Below, piece after piece: positions 1 to 11,260 of a stretch of 64,000 nucleotides of DNA. Location: contig NC_091673.1 of the NCBI RefSeq assembly GCF_042453785.1, forward strand, positions 11,565,501 through 11,629,500. Reading direction: 5' to 3'. Origin of the DNA: Malus domestica. Its lineage: Eukaryota; Streptophyta; Magnoliopsida; Rosales; Rosaceae. Each line of letters starts with the position of its first letter. The first letter of the stretch is position 1. The notes beneath the pieces are model-generated. The model was not told where the DNA came from. It did not search any database and was given only the letters and a program-made list of their open reading frames with translations. The translations under genes were made by a program, and so were the position numbers.

Positions 1-289
1 GCAATAAAGGAAGGGGTAAATATGTAATAAGTGAGGAGTCTTTATTCTATAAAAGGACCCCTCACCCTCACAATTGAAGGATGCCATTTCTGGAGCCTTC
101 TCACCCCTCTCACATCTCCTCTCATTACAGAGGTTCTCTCCCTCACCTCTCAGATAAATACAATACAATCAGTGTGGACGTAGCCCAAACCTTGGGGTGA
201 ACCACGATACATCTTGTGTTGTTTACATTACTTGCAGATTCACGGTCGGATTTACGTTGTTCCAAGACCTCCGGTTTTGTGCATCAACA
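1..289 (+). mobile_element. Partial LTR (3' part) of a short LTR retrotransposon family
   Basis: The last ~240 bases are the reverse complement of the LTRs at 9893-10259 and 25143-25503, and the stretch ends in the same terminal GCATCAACA. The window start cuts it, so its 5' end is not seen. No primer-binding site follows position 289, so this is either a 3' LTR or a solo LTR. It lies in the opposite orientation to the two copies further right. Confidence 0.8.
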
Positions 290-389
290 TATTTGTTCAA
301 ACATCCACACAAAACTCACTTTTCTCCTACAATTCCTCCAATTTTTCTTTCTACCATTTCTTCTCATTTCCAAAATTTTCAAGATAGCA

Positions 390-1355
390 ACAGAGCATGT
401 TAGAGGTCGTAATTGGACCTTTGATGAAGATATTGCTTTATGTTTGGCATGGATTTCTGTTAGTGAAGATGGTGTCGTCGGCACCAATCAAAATAGAAAG
501 GATTTATAGGGTAAAATCGTTGATAAGTTCCATGAAAACTCCAACGCCGGTCGAAGGGAAGTTGGTGGTGTTTATGATCAGTGGAAGATTATCAACAAAG
601 GTGCACTTTGTAGAATTGAAGCTTGGAGAGAGCCATGGTTGACATGCCTAGTGAAAGGGGTGCCTCAGAAATTCTGAGTTCCTTTGTTGATATTTTACTT
701 GTCATGTACATAATAGTATTTTGCAATTAATTATTTTTATGTATTTGTTGCATAGGGTGACAAAGCAATGGCAATTTACAAGACAAGAACTACACCAAAA
801 AATCAAGCTTTTAAGTTGCATCATGCTTGGAACATCCTCAAGGATTGTCCAAGGTGGGGAACCGATGCGAATCAACAATGTGGAAGATTATTTCATAATG
901 AAGCCCCACCCCTAAATGATGTCAATGAAGGTGTGAATTTTGCTGACAATGAAGGTATCGACCAAATGAGCCCAACTTCTTCTTTGCCAAGACCCTCGGG
1001 TAGAGATAAGCAAAATGAAGCAAAGAGAACAGGGAAGTCCCAAGATCCGATACGTGCACAATTTGCTAGCGAAATGGCAAGAATGAACGAAAATCAGTGT
1101 CGTTGGCAAGAAGAATCGGCCCAAATGTTTTTGGCCGTGAAGCAAGAAGGGGATAGGGAGCAAAAAAGGTACGAAACTAATTTGATAATGGAGGACCTCG
1201 ACAAATACACTCCAGAGAGGAAGAGATACTTACGTGGTAAGAAAAAAGAAATTTTACGAAGGAATGCCACGAGGAGTATATTTCAAGATGATGATTCATC
1301 TCAAGACTATCACCCAAGTCCACCACCAAGTCAAAATGATGGATATCATTATTAG
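390..1355 (+). pseudogene. Decayed Myb/SANT-like gene of PIF/Harbinger type
   Basis: Reading 393-660 gives a Myb/SANT-like start (RGRNWTFDEDIALCLAWISV, then a region rich in DQWKIINKG). Reading 761-1355 gives the downstream half, with HHAWNILKDCPRW and a basic, glutamate-rich helix ending in a region like the NAM-associated C-terminal domain. In plants this architecture is the DNA-binding partner protein of PIF/Harbinger transposases and their domesticated relatives. The first half is closed by an in-frame stop near 507, and the two halves are in different frames across a probable intron (about 640-756). I see no transposase. The 216- and 195-residue open stretches are remnants rather than a working gene. 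Downstream sequence to about 1705 (ending GTTGGAGATGGTCTTA) may be the element's 3' terminus. Confidence 0.6.
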
Positions 1356-2479
1356 GTTTATGTAGTCTATGAGTTTTCAATTGTATTAAGTTTATGTGGT
1401 TTATTAATTGTCTTTTTTTTTAAGTTTATGTGGTTTATCATGATTTTCACGTATTGATTTAGTAATTTTTCAAAATTTATTGGAATTTAAATATTTTTTG
1501 TTAAAATGTTCATAAAATTAATTTAAGATAGTCTACATAATTTTTTTTTTTTTTTAAAATTAGCCTTAATTCATTTTTTGATAATCTGGGGCTAAAATTT
1601 TATGCCCAAAGGGTTGGAGTAAAAAACCTGTTTCTGGACTAAAACCTAAATTTTCTGGGCTAAATATTTTTAAGTTTTAGATCAGGGTTGGAGATGGTCT
1701 TAGCAGAAAGTCAGATCTCGAGCATCATGGTATTTCGGAACGCCATTTCATAGCTTCAACCATACAAGTAAACAGGCAGAACCTCACTCTCCGGGCCAAA
1801 AATGGGTCATGGCTATGAACTGAAAATTTACTAGATAATAGGCTTTCTGGGTGAAATTTTTACTCAATTTTCTGAAATTTTTTGTCAGCACGACTATCGG
1901 GCAAAGAGAGGTACCTCTTTTTCCAATATTAAAATCTCTTTAAATACCACTACAACCTCTTATATATCTTATATAAATCCTGCTGAAATAATCTGCAGGA
2001 AAGATAATTCACAGGTTTTTCTGTTGGCAAGATGGTTTATATTTAACTTTCTAAATCAATGAATTTCTCTTTTCTTTCAAGAGGCCGGTTGCACAAAACA
2101 TGGGCTAAATGTGTGCCAAACTCTCTAGGCACTTTTGATTTGTAGTTTTGCCTCCACAATACTTCGACCACAGGGACAGGCTGCACAGCTATAAAGCCAA
2201 TTGCTGGCAATTAAGTGGCAACCTAACCAAAACCTAGTAAAGCTCAGCTAGTGTATGTGAAGCTCCTAAAGATGGATGCTTCCAATATCCGATGCCACTG
2301 GCTCAACTTGATCTTAAAGCCTCACTTTCTGCTTATGGTGGCACAACTTTTATATTAAGCACCAACCTAATCAGTAGTTAAGAACACATGCAAGTGTTTA
2401 AAAATAGACTATGAGGCAAAACAACCCGAGTTGTATTCTCCACCTGTTAAGCTTGAAAATTCGCCACACGTGAGGAGCG
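1356..2479. other. Intergenic, no gene seen
   Basis: AT-rich sequence with poly-T runs. The part up to about 1705 may belong to the Harbinger remnant. I see no coding pattern in the rest. Confidence 0.5.
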
Positions 2480-3194
2480 TGTTGAGAATGAATCCCACAT
2501 TGATGAGAGAAGGGATCAACTTCAGGTAAAAAATTATTTACACTACAATTTGTTGGAATATTTTCAACAATATTAAGTAGAAGCGGTGGGTTTGTTGTGC
2601 AAAAACGGTTGCCATGTTTATGAATACAAACTTGAGCAATTTGTTGGTAACCACCGCTTGGTTTGTATGGCAGCCACCTATAAGAATCATGAAAGAGATG
2701 TGTTTCTTGGTTATTACATTACTATTAGCTGTTATTAATTTCTAAAGCATGACAACTCTTGATCAAGACTTGTGTCTGAAACCAAGTGGTATTGTCGAAT
2801 GGGTATACACCTTCCGAAGATACATCAACCTCTATAACATATTTGAATGGTCAATAATAATCATTCTTTCTATTCGTTAATATTCCTCCTCCTCCACTTA
2901 TATATAAAGCTCTAGAAACTAAAACCTACAGTATTATAGTTTCTAGTTAAATCTTGAGCGTTCTTGTCTATCTCCTTGAGTGTTTACAGTTTGTCTTAGG
3001 AGTGTGCAAAACTTTGACAAACAGTAGGCGTAAGGCCGGAATTCATTGTATCCACAAGGCCTATTAGCATATACCCTTCGCACCCTAGATGTGGGCAATA
3101 GAGTCGGAAAGATAGCATATTTATACACACCTTGAAGCAATCTTTCATCCTTCATCACGAACAGAACCCACATGTTAACAAAATTTCTCCAACA
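2480..3194 (+). mobile_element. LTR (about 715 bp) with upstream polypurine tract, Copia-like
   Basis: Starts TGTTGAGAATG with the CCCACAT motif common at plant LTR 5' ends, and ends TCTCCAACA, so it has TG...CA termini. Just upstream is a purine-rich GTGAGGAGCG (2470-2479), as expected of the polypurine tract before a 3' LTR. A TATA-like TATATATAAAG lies at about 2898-2910. No target duplication is seen (GAGCG left, CAATG right). This fits a 3' LTR whose internal region and partner LTR have been lost. Family assignment is by general look only. Confidence 0.5.
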
Positions 3195-3319
3195 CAATGG
3201 CTAGCACATATGTAATGTAATGGCAGAATATTGAAATGGCTCCGTTAGTACTCAATATCTGCATAAAAAAAAATTCAGACACTCTACAACTTGGATACTA
3301 GAAAGATTGTGGTAAACTG

Positions 3320-3575
3320 AATTGGACTCATAGGCTGTTGCCCATTTGTCAAAGATGTATTTTCTGTTGCCAACGGCAAGTGTTATGATCCATTCAACCA
3401 ATTAGCCCAGATGTATAACAAGAAATTAAAGAGCCTGATCATGGTGCTTAACAAAGATCTGGAGGGTGCAAAATTTTTTTACGTAGATACATACAAAACA
3501 ACGAAAGATATCATCCAAAAATATGTGTCATCTGGTGTGTGCGCTGTTGTTTTTTTAATAATTGATAGAATTGTC
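3320..3575 (+). pseudogene. GDSL esterase/lipase fragment
   Basis: An open stretch reads IGLIGCCPFVKDVF, then NGKCYDPFNQLAQMYNKKLK, then LNKDLEGAKFFYVDTY and DIIQKY. This is the characteristic order of the C-terminal part of plant GDSL lipases: the GxxPIGCxP block, the G-x-C...N-x-A...YN-x-K-L helix, and the GAxFxYxDxY strand. The frame has no start codon. It ends at a stop near 3583 before the block V Asp-x-x-His catalytic residues, and no upstream exons with the GDSL motif are visible. It is a fossil exon of a secreted serine esterase gene. Confidence 0.6.
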
Positions 3576-3813
3576 TTTATTTAACGGCTTAATTTAATTA
3601 CCTTGCTTTCCTGTGTTTAATTCATAGGTTTTGAGGATGCAACGAATGTAAGAAAATGAGATTATCAACGAATGTATTGATAAATAAAACATAAAGCTTC
3701 TTGATCTGAAGTTGTGAAAAACACTGAAGATTCACATTCAACATGAACTGAACAGTAATTATACGAAATTTACGGAAAAAATGGTATGACAAACTATGAG
3801 CACCTCTTGCTCT

Positions 3814-5271
3814 TCAGTCTAATGCATTGCAATTCTTTCTGACAACGCCTTGATTCCCAGTTAAAACTCCTGAGTTGGAGAGCTTGACAAAGGCAGAAGA
3901 AAACGCCTGAAAGAAATCATCCTGATTCGCAGCAAATCGCTTGACAGCCATAGCTGTGCGCGGGTCCATTATCATTTCAGTATCAACTCTGAGGACCCCG
4001 TGGCCTCTAATTACATTCTTGTAGTAGTGGTTGTCAAATGTAAGTGTTGTAGGGTCATTAAGAACAAAGCTTGCATTTGATGCCAAAGACCCTTGTGGAC
4101 AGTTTAGCCTTAAAAACGATTCAAACCCAGGTGCCATGCCTTGTACTTGGCCACCTTCATCTGCTTGGTTTAGACGATTTAGGATGTTCAAACAGTGCGT
4201 AACTCCTAGCGTGTGGGCACCTGCAAAAAATGAAACACTATGTAGTCATATGTGACGAGAGAGGTGGACACCTAGTTATAATTAACCAGTTACGCCTAGG
4301 ATTTTCTCCCAAATTTAACATATCGGTTTCTTAAAAGAAAGAAAAAGGTTATTTAATTTGATGGTAATACCCATGATGGCCACAGATTCTTCAACTGTCA
4401 TTTCTTTATTGGCAAATAATTGAAGCATGCCATCAACTCCAGTAGTGGCAGAAGGAAGCAAAGAATCTGCATGCTTGTAGCTTGGAGCAAAAGGGGAATC
4501 TCTCCTTCCCAAAGCAACCTTTATTTGCGGCCCTCCTGACACAACCACAGCTTCTCGAGCCGCCAATACAAGAATGTCAGCACAAGATACCTGTTGGGGA
4601 CATTGTAATTCAACCATTGATTTCAGTATGTTTATCGACTCCCTCTTTCGGATGCCGAAGTTTTTCCCTGCGGCCATCTCGGATGGCACGTTGTTCGCAT
4701 TCAGATCCACAAGAATTGAAGCATCACAGCCCTGTAATTACATTGTCATGCATTCTTATTGAGCAAACAACTGCACTCAGACATGCTAAGCTGAAAAATA
4801 AAATATATAAGACCCTAGTTTGTTAATTTTTTTTTTAAAACATGCACATCAGCCCCATTTTGGGAACCAATGTCTCAAACGCCTAAACTGGTATTATATA
4901 CACATTTTTTTAGCAAGGGTATCAAGTTAAATTCTTAAACCAAGACAGGTGGTCCACAATAATGTTAAGGAGTTCAGAAACGTTAGTAAAGGCCCAGGAA
5001 GAGTCAACTGTTTTGTTTAACCGCCTAAATATGTGTGTATTAAATAAAATTGGAGGAAGATTACCTGAACTTGGCAATCATGGAACATGAGCCTCAGAAA
5101 AGCAGCAGGAGAAGTGGGATCAGTAAGAAAAATAGGCTGGATGGCAGCTCTAACAATGGCTTCAACTTGTGGGCATGAATTCTCATAGAAATTATAAGAA
5201 AGGCCTTGCCCTTCAACACAAATGCCGAAAACAAAGAGATGTAGTCCTACAACTATAGCTATCAGATCCAT
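3814..5271 (-). CDS. Class III peroxidase (PRX29-like), three exons
   Basis: Exons (minus): 5065-5271, 4371-4731, 3814-4220; 324 residues. It begins with a signal peptide ([21 protein letters not shown]), so the product is expected in the apoplast, where it uses H2O2 to oxidise phenolics or generate wall radicals. The distal haem site [12 protein letters not shown] joins GCDASILVD across intron 1. [15 protein letters not shown] lies in exon 2. The proximal histidine motif [10 protein letters not shown] spans intron 2. All eight cysteines that form the four conserved disulfides are present. Catalytic Arg and His look intact. Most class III peroxidases have three introns; the usual middle one (near VSCADI) is absent here. 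HDCQVQGCDAS in place of the common HDCFVNGCDAS resembles, as I recall, Arabidopsis PER29. The substrate cannot be read from sequence. Confidence 0.9.
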
Positions 5272-6732
5272 TGTGATGATTGGCTGCAGTATTATAATTA
5301 AATCCTAGTTGGAACTTCACCGCTGCTGGTATTTGAAAACTCAGGACTCTGCCTGGCTCTGCCACACCCAGTAGCCAGTAGGTGAACTTAAAGAGAAAGA
5401 TATCAACTTTTTCTTTTTTCTTTTTTTAATATGTTGATGCAATTATGAACTTGTAGGACTTTTGTAGCTGCTAATTACAAGTAGGTGCGAAAAGAAAAGG
5501 TATTATAAAAACAGTGATGGAAATTGGAAACCTCAAATTAAAGGGTTTGCGGATTAGACAGGGATATTAAATATTTTCTGTCAAATGGTTTTTGCCATGC
5601 CAAATAATTGCCTTTAATACATTGCATGGCATCGATCCGAGGAACAATTTATCCTTTTTCAGTGTCTGATAATCTTGTAAGGTAAATGCTAGAATTCTAC
5701 TTATAGTTTGCGACTGATATTTTTTTTCTTTGATGCAAATTTCTTATGATATATCCTTAGTTTTCATCCGGTTGAATTTTTTTTAACGCAAAATACTTGT
5801 TTTCTTGGATGTAAAGAGTCATGAGTGCAAAATTTCTCTTTTTGTAATTATGACGAGTTACTTTTGCATGTAGCATGGTGACCTACTCAACTATCATCAT
5901 ATAAAAGAAAAATGTTTTCTTATATAAAATCTCAAACAATGTTCCTTACAAAACACTAATTAGTAAGTAGTCATAACCGAATTAACTCTTTACACCCCAC
6001 TCCAACTACATCCCACCCTTTTACCATAGGACTCGCTAATGATATAGTTCCTACAATCATCATAGTAATCGGTAGAAAGCTTTATCTTTCGTGGTATAAT
6101 TACTAATTAGTAGAAAATTTTACTCAAATCTCACCAACTTAACATAAATCAAGGTTCGATTCCTTTCAATATTCACGCTTAGGGGTCGACGTACGTTTCT
6201 AAATAATAAAGGAGCAGATAAGTATGGTGGTTGACTAGAGAACAACTTTGAAGAGAGCGAAGAGAGCACATGCCCAATTCATCATATGTTTGTCAATAGC
6301 AGGAAATTAAGTTAGCAAGGTACCATGGCTCCCACAAACTTTGATTATTTTTGCTTTGTCAAAATCAAACATGCAATGCCCTTGATAGTTGATCACATAT
6401 ATTCATATCTAGATCCCCACAGTTCATTGTATATTTATTCTTGTAAATTTAATTTGGATTGAGGCATTACTGCTCCCTGCTTCTCAGAATTGCTGTATAT
6501 GTTGGATCAAACCAAAAACAGAAACGGCACCCAAAAGGTGAAATCAATTGCAGACTCTGTATAGTTTGGTCCCTCTTGGTTTCGAAAACGACTTGCAACT
6601 ACCTAAGTAATGAAACAAAGCATCATCCACATGATCACCCAAACCATATGTTTGTGTACAAAAGGCATGGTCTTAAAATTACTCACCTGTATTCATAACA
6701 GGTTTTTCAATGTACTCATAACACTCATCACG
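5272..6732. other. Intergenic upstream of the peroxidase gene
   Basis: AT-rich sequence with no convincing ORF. It must contain the peroxidase promoter, but no clear TATA element stands out. A tRNA-like box-B motif (AAGGTTCGATTCCT, about 6152-6165) hints at a decayed SINE. Confidence 0.4.
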
Positions 6733-7064
6733 TGGTATTATTTAACTCAAATTATGACACATTTATGTTTTTAGTATACCTTAAAATTTAAATCAACATC
6801 ATCGTTCACTCTTAATATTTATGTGTGTGTGTGTGTAAATATATATATATACACATATGTATACATATGTTGAGTGGAAAGATACATCACGTGACAAGTA
6901 TTCTAAAACACACATACTCAAATTATGATACATATTTATGTTTTTAGTATACCTTAAAATTTAATATATCAACACCATCATTCACTCTTAATATTTATGT
7001 GTATATATATATACATACGTTGAGTGGAAAGATACACGTGACAAATATTCTAAAACACACATAC
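6733..7064. repeat. Tandem duplication, two units of about 180 and 147 bp
   Basis: Unit 1 (6733-6912) and unit 2 (6917-7064) share CTCAAATTATGA, TTTTTAGTATACCTTAAAAT, TTCACTCTTAATATTTATGTG, GTTGAGTGGAAAGATACA and TATTCTAAAACACACATA in the same order. They differ mainly in the length of the central TG/TA microsatellite. Confidence 0.8.
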
Positions 7065-7299
7065 AAACTTCTCCGCATTAAGAATGCAATGAACAAAAAT
7101 AGGGACACTTGTCAAGTTGGGAAAGTAGAGACTCTGAAAGCGGCTGAGATTTAACCTAGCAGCACCGCTAGCTGTCAGAGTCAGCAAGAATGTCATGAGG
7201 CTGTAACTTTTACCAGTGTAGATCTTCTTCTTCTTTGATATACTGTCACTGCTTTGGGTTTTGGGTGGTTTTTCAACCACAATTGATCATAAGACCCTC

Positions 7300-7465
7300 C
7301 TAATCTCTCTACTCTTCCATCCCCTCTTATTTAAACGATAACGGTTAAGTCACGTCAATATTTTATATTGATTTTTATATAAAAATAATAAGACAAAAAT
7401 CAATGTGTAAAAGCAGAGGAAAGAAATGGATGAGAATAAGAGAGTAGAGAATCCTCCTCCCAGAA
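7300..7465. mobile_element. MITE-like inverted repeat, relative of 9321-9519
   Basis: The left side (CTCTCTACTCTTCC, then GGTTAAGTCACGTCAATATTTTAT) is mirrored by AAGAGAGTAGAGAATCC on the right. The CGGTTAAG..ACGTCAATATTTTAT block is shared with the clearer element at 9321-9519. Ends are approximate. Confidence 0.4.
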
Positions 7466-7730
7466 GAATAGACCCATCCTGCAAATGTGGATTTTGGACC
7501 AAAAACTTGGCTCTATACCCATTTATGAAGTCTGACAAGTCATATTTTGGAGTTTTGAGCCCTTTTCATCAAGGAAGGGTTCACTTGTTCACCAATTGTT
7601 GTTCCATCTAATTTACTTGACTCGCTCGTTCTCTCTCTCTCTTTCTCTCTCTCTCTCTCATTTAAGAAGTGCGACGCAATTGTTTATCTAACCTGTAAGT
7701 ATATCTTTTAACTTCCTCGAAAAATCTTTC

Positions 7731-7965
7731 AGCTCGTTTAGAAATATCTATAAAATGATTGAAATCTCTTTAGAAGATGAGACATTTTTGAAATTAATAC
7801 TTAATAAAAATATAAGTGAATCATAGAAAAAACGCTTGAAGTGAATCTTAAAAAACCAATGCTTAATAACTGGTGTTTCTTGCATCAAGTGTTTTTGGAA
7901 CTCAGAAACATTTTATCAAAAACGCTTTTAGTCATTTTAAAAGTACTTCCAAACAAGTCTTTTAT
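7731..7965. mobile_element. MITE copy, same family as 42143-42390
   Basis: Shares ACTGGTGTTTCTTGCAT..AAGTGTTTTTGGA and AAAACGCTTTTAGTCATTTTAAAA with 42143-42390, in the same order. The termini read as imperfect inverted repeats (AAAATGATTGAAA left, TCATTTTAAAAG right). This copy is more diverged than the one at 42 kb. Confidence 0.55.
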
Positions 7966-8048
7966 TGTTTTCAGGCCAAATTATACTAATAGTTTTTTTT
8001 TAGGTACTCGTATTTTAAGTTTCATCTCACTAGTTTTTTTTTCCCTTA

Positions 8049-9032
8049 GGGGCCGTTTGTTTGCCCTCACTAAAATTCATTGGACTGGACAGGACTAAGG
8101 ATAAGTCCAGTCCCAAGTTTGTTCCCAGTAGGGATTAGATTTAATGAGACTAAGTCTCACTCGCCTAGACTAAATCATGGGCTAGCCAGTCTTAGCGAAG
8201 CCCCCCAAAAACCATGGGACTAGCTAAGACTATCCTCTCTCTCGTCCTCGTCATGCTCAACGACCACTCCCGACAGACTCCTCGTCATCTCCGATCTCCT
8301 AGATCAATCATTAACTGTCTGATTCGACTCTCTTCCAAATCCATTTCACAACCAACTTTCATATAAAATATACCAAATTGAAGCTGAGAGTGACAAGATT
8401 ATGATTCTACCTGAATCGAGGCCAAAAGGTGGTCAAATATGGATGAAAAATGGCCTGGAAGTCTCGGCCTATTTGGGCTTCTTCGAATCCATGACAGATT
8501 CAAGCATGCAAAGATAAGATCTCGGTCCAGGGATGGTGAGGATTTTTTTGGCGGTGCTAACTTCATCCGATTCAACAAGGGTTGGCCAAAAAACAAGTTA
8601 GGAAACCTACAACTCGTGGGAAAAAATGAAGCCGTGAGGTTCCGTTCGAACAACGCATAGCTAAAGAGGGAGGACAGAGAAATAGAGACTGGAATCGTTA
8701 AGGAGTTTGACCGGGAATAAGAGAAAGACAGGAATCGAGAGGTCTGGGAGGAAAAAAAAAAGGGAGAGGGTGGGACGAAGAACTAAGAAAAGAGGGAGAG
8801 AGTGGGACGGAAATGGTAGGAAAAGATGGAGAAAAAGATAAGATCATAATAAAATATTAATAATTTATAGATTAAATAATATAATATTAGAATTTGTTAT
8901 TATCCAGCTTCTTAGTCCAACACTGCACCAAACGCTTCACTAAATTAGTCCAGCTTAGTCTAGTCTAAGCCAGTTCAGCTTAGTCCTTGAAGCTAGTCCA
9001 ATCTGAGATAGTCCGGCGCAACAAACACACCC
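8049..9032. mobile_element. Non-autonomous PIF/Harbinger-type element, about 1 kb
   Basis: Terminal inverted repeats GGGGCCGTTTGTTTG (left) and, read inward from the right, GGGTGTGTTTGTTG. The element is flanked on both sides by TTA (8046-8048 and 9033-9035), the three-base target site of PIF/Harbinger elements. Sub-terminal sequence is rich in CTAGTCC/GGACTAG-type repeats on both arms. No transposase reading frame is present; the 73-85 residue ORFs inside are not recognisable. Confidence 0.7.
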
Positions 9033-9320
9033 TTAATGTTTTATTCCATTAGCAATAGTCCAATCTTCCAAAGGAAGCAACAGCTTCCAAATTGAGAAAC
9101 ACTTGAATTTTGTATGCCACACTCTTGATGTTCAAGATTAGCTTTTGTGCTTAAGCATGTTTCAAATTATACATTTCATATTTTATTTTTTAGGATTGAT
9201 AAAATGTAGTAAGACAATTTGAAGCTCAAAAATGACCATTAAAACATAGGAGACACAAAATGGATGTACGGATTGTTTTTGTTTATAACCATTATTTTTT
9301 GTTACAAAGCGCTCAAAGTT

Positions 9321-9519
9321 GGTGGCAGATTCTCTGCCCTCCCACTTCATGTGCCGTCCTATTTTGTGTAGTCACGGTTAAGCTACGTCAATATTTTATT
9401 TTATTTTTATATAGAGATTATAAGACAAAAAGAAATAGTAATATAAAATGTTGACGTGGCTTAACCGTGACCACACAAACAGGAGGGCACGGAAAGTGGA
9501 AGGGCAGAGAATCTACCAC
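9321..9519. mobile_element. MITE, about 199 bp, near-palindromic
   Basis: The arms pair along most of the length: GGTGGCAGATTCTCTGCCCT on the left against AGGGCAGAGAATCTACCAC on the right. Further in, GTCACGGTTAAGCTACGTCA pairs with TGACGTGGCTTAACCGTGAC. The DNA could fold into a long hairpin. No clear target duplication was found, so the superfamily is open. Confidence 0.75.
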
Positions 9520-9892
9520 TCTAAAATCGAAAAGTTCTCAAACTTTAACATGATTAAAGCCTAAGAAAGTTTACACTCACTCTATCATAATTTGGAATTC
9601 TGAAAAAAAAAAAAAAAAAAAAAAGAGTTTTACGAAATCTCCAAGCTCATTTTAAGCAAAAGAAAAAAAAACAACATTATGAAATGATTGATGTAGATCA
9701 ACAAGAAAATTGAAGAACAAGTCAAAAAGCATAAATCAGGTCAAAGAATCAAAGATTTGCAAATATGAGCTTTGGAGTTCAATTTGGGTCCTTGACCCAT
9801 CATTTCGAAGAGAACGGCAACGCACATTAAACGCATCACTATGTTTGCGACATATGGGTTTTTCAGCCAAATTTTGTTGTTTATAATGTTTA

Positions 9893-10259
9893 TGTTGATG
9901 CACAAAACCGGAGGAGTCTTGGAACAACGTAAATCCGACCGTGAATCTGCAAGAAATGTAAATAACACAAGATGTATCGTGGTTCACCCCAATATTTGGG
10001 CTACGTCCACACTGATTATTGTATTTCTGAGGGAGAGAGAGCTCTGAATATAAGAGTGAGAGATTAGAGAGAGCTTAGGGCTTAGGGGATGTGAGGAGGC
10101 TTCCGGATTGTGAGGGTCAGGGTGAGGAGGCCATTTTATAGAATAAGGGCTCCTCCCATTTTTACATATTTGCCCCTTCCTTCATTACATAATTACATTT
10201 AAGTTCCTCGAGTATTTATACGAGGTCTAAATACGGATGCCCTAAGTATGGTACAAACA
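9893..10259 (-). repeat. 3' LTR of the outer short element
   Basis: 367 bp, TG...CA ended, the partner of 25143-25503. It contains TTTTATAGAATAAGGGCTCC, close to the likely promoter region of this family. Confidence 0.85.
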
Positions 10260-10700
10260 GTAGTCCCCCAAGTCTTCAGTCAAGAGAGTCTTTTGGCTGG
10301 AGACTTGAAATTCAGTCCATGTGTAGGCCGAAGTAACCAGATGTCGTCTAAAACTAATACTCGATATGAGGCGGTGCCCAATCGGAAATGATGCTCAACC
10401 ACATGTTGCGAGGCTGCTCTGCTTGGCTTATGTTGCCTTTGTTGGCTCATCTTGTGGTGTTTGAAAGTGAGGGAGTCCCTTTTATAAAACAAGGGATCGC
10501 TCCTCAATACATGATTAGTGGGCTAAAGTTGATGCTCTCTAATGATGGTGAGGGAGTCCCTTTTATAAAATAAGGGTTCGCTCCTCAATACATAAATATG
10601 GGCTAGAGTCCCTCCAAGTATTTTTCATGAGGCCCAGTTAAGGCCCAATATATGGTACATAATGTAGTCCCCCAAGTTTTCGGTCAATAGAGTATGTTGG
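10260..10700. repeat. Repeated polypurine-tract/LTR-end module in the outer element
   Basis: GTAGTCCCCCAAGT plus the following GTCAA.AGAGT..TTGGCTGGAGACTT..AAATT.A.TCCATGT block occurs at 10260 and again at about 10663. Between them, GTGAGGGAGTCCCTTTTATA occurs twice (about 10468 and 10548) and resembles the GTGAGGAG..TTTTATAGAATAAGGG part of the LTR. The 3' end of this element seems to hold an extra diverged LTR-end/PPT unit. Confidence 0.6.
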
Positions 10701-10769
10701 CTGGAGACTTCAAATTGAATCCATGTATGGGCCGAAGTGGCGGTTGTTTGGAGACGGTATTTGTATACC

Positions 10770-11260
10770 CTGCACTAAAGCTTTGTAGGTGAAGCTTTGC
10801 AAGTGAAGCTTTGAAGCTAGAGCTTTGTAAATGAAGCTTTTGAAGCTAGAGCTCTGTAAATGAAACTTTTGAAGCTAGATTGACATGAGTGATGCTCATG
10901 AATGTTTATGTTGATTGACATGAGTGATACTCACGGATGTTTGACATGAGTGATGCTCATGAATGTTGACATGAGTGATACTCATGAATGTTGACATGAA
11001 TAATGGTCATGAATGTTTATGTATGATTGTCATGAGTGATGCTCATGAATGTTTATGTATGAATGACATGAGTAATGCTCATGTACAATTTTGGAGTACT
11101 GGACGTACTTTTGATCACCTAGTGGGTGATAATAGCGGCAGGTTGCCGAATAATTTTGGAGTACTGGGCGTACTTTTGATCACATGGTTAGTGATAATAG
11201 CAGCAGGGTGCCGAATAAGTTTTTGTAGTACTGGATATACTTTTGATCACCTGGTTGGTG
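10770..11260. repeat. Minisatellite-like tandem repeats inside the outer element
   Basis: Three kinds of unit follow one another: AAGCTTTTGAAGCTAGAGCT-type units (about 10775-10875); GACATGAGTGATGCTCATGAA-type units (about 10880-11080); and three ~70 bp units beginning TTTGGAGTACTGG.CGTACTT and containing TTTTGATCAC (about 11090-11255). A further 42 bp unit containing GGTACCCATCCTTTACCCAT is repeated about three times at 11758-11862. Confidence 0.75.

Noticed and set aside
6740-7064. CRISPR-like or satellite array
   Set aside because: Only two imperfect units containing dinucleotide runs; a simple tandem duplication.
7050-7280. Minus-strand 76-residue ORF beginning MVEKPPKTQSSDSISKKKKI
   Set aside because: It looks a little like a first exon (charged start, then a hydrophobic stretch), but no downstream exon, family match or splice partner could be found.
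8399-8660. Overlapping ORFs on both strands inside the Harbinger-type element
   Set aside because: No transposase motif; accidental open frames in a non-coding element.
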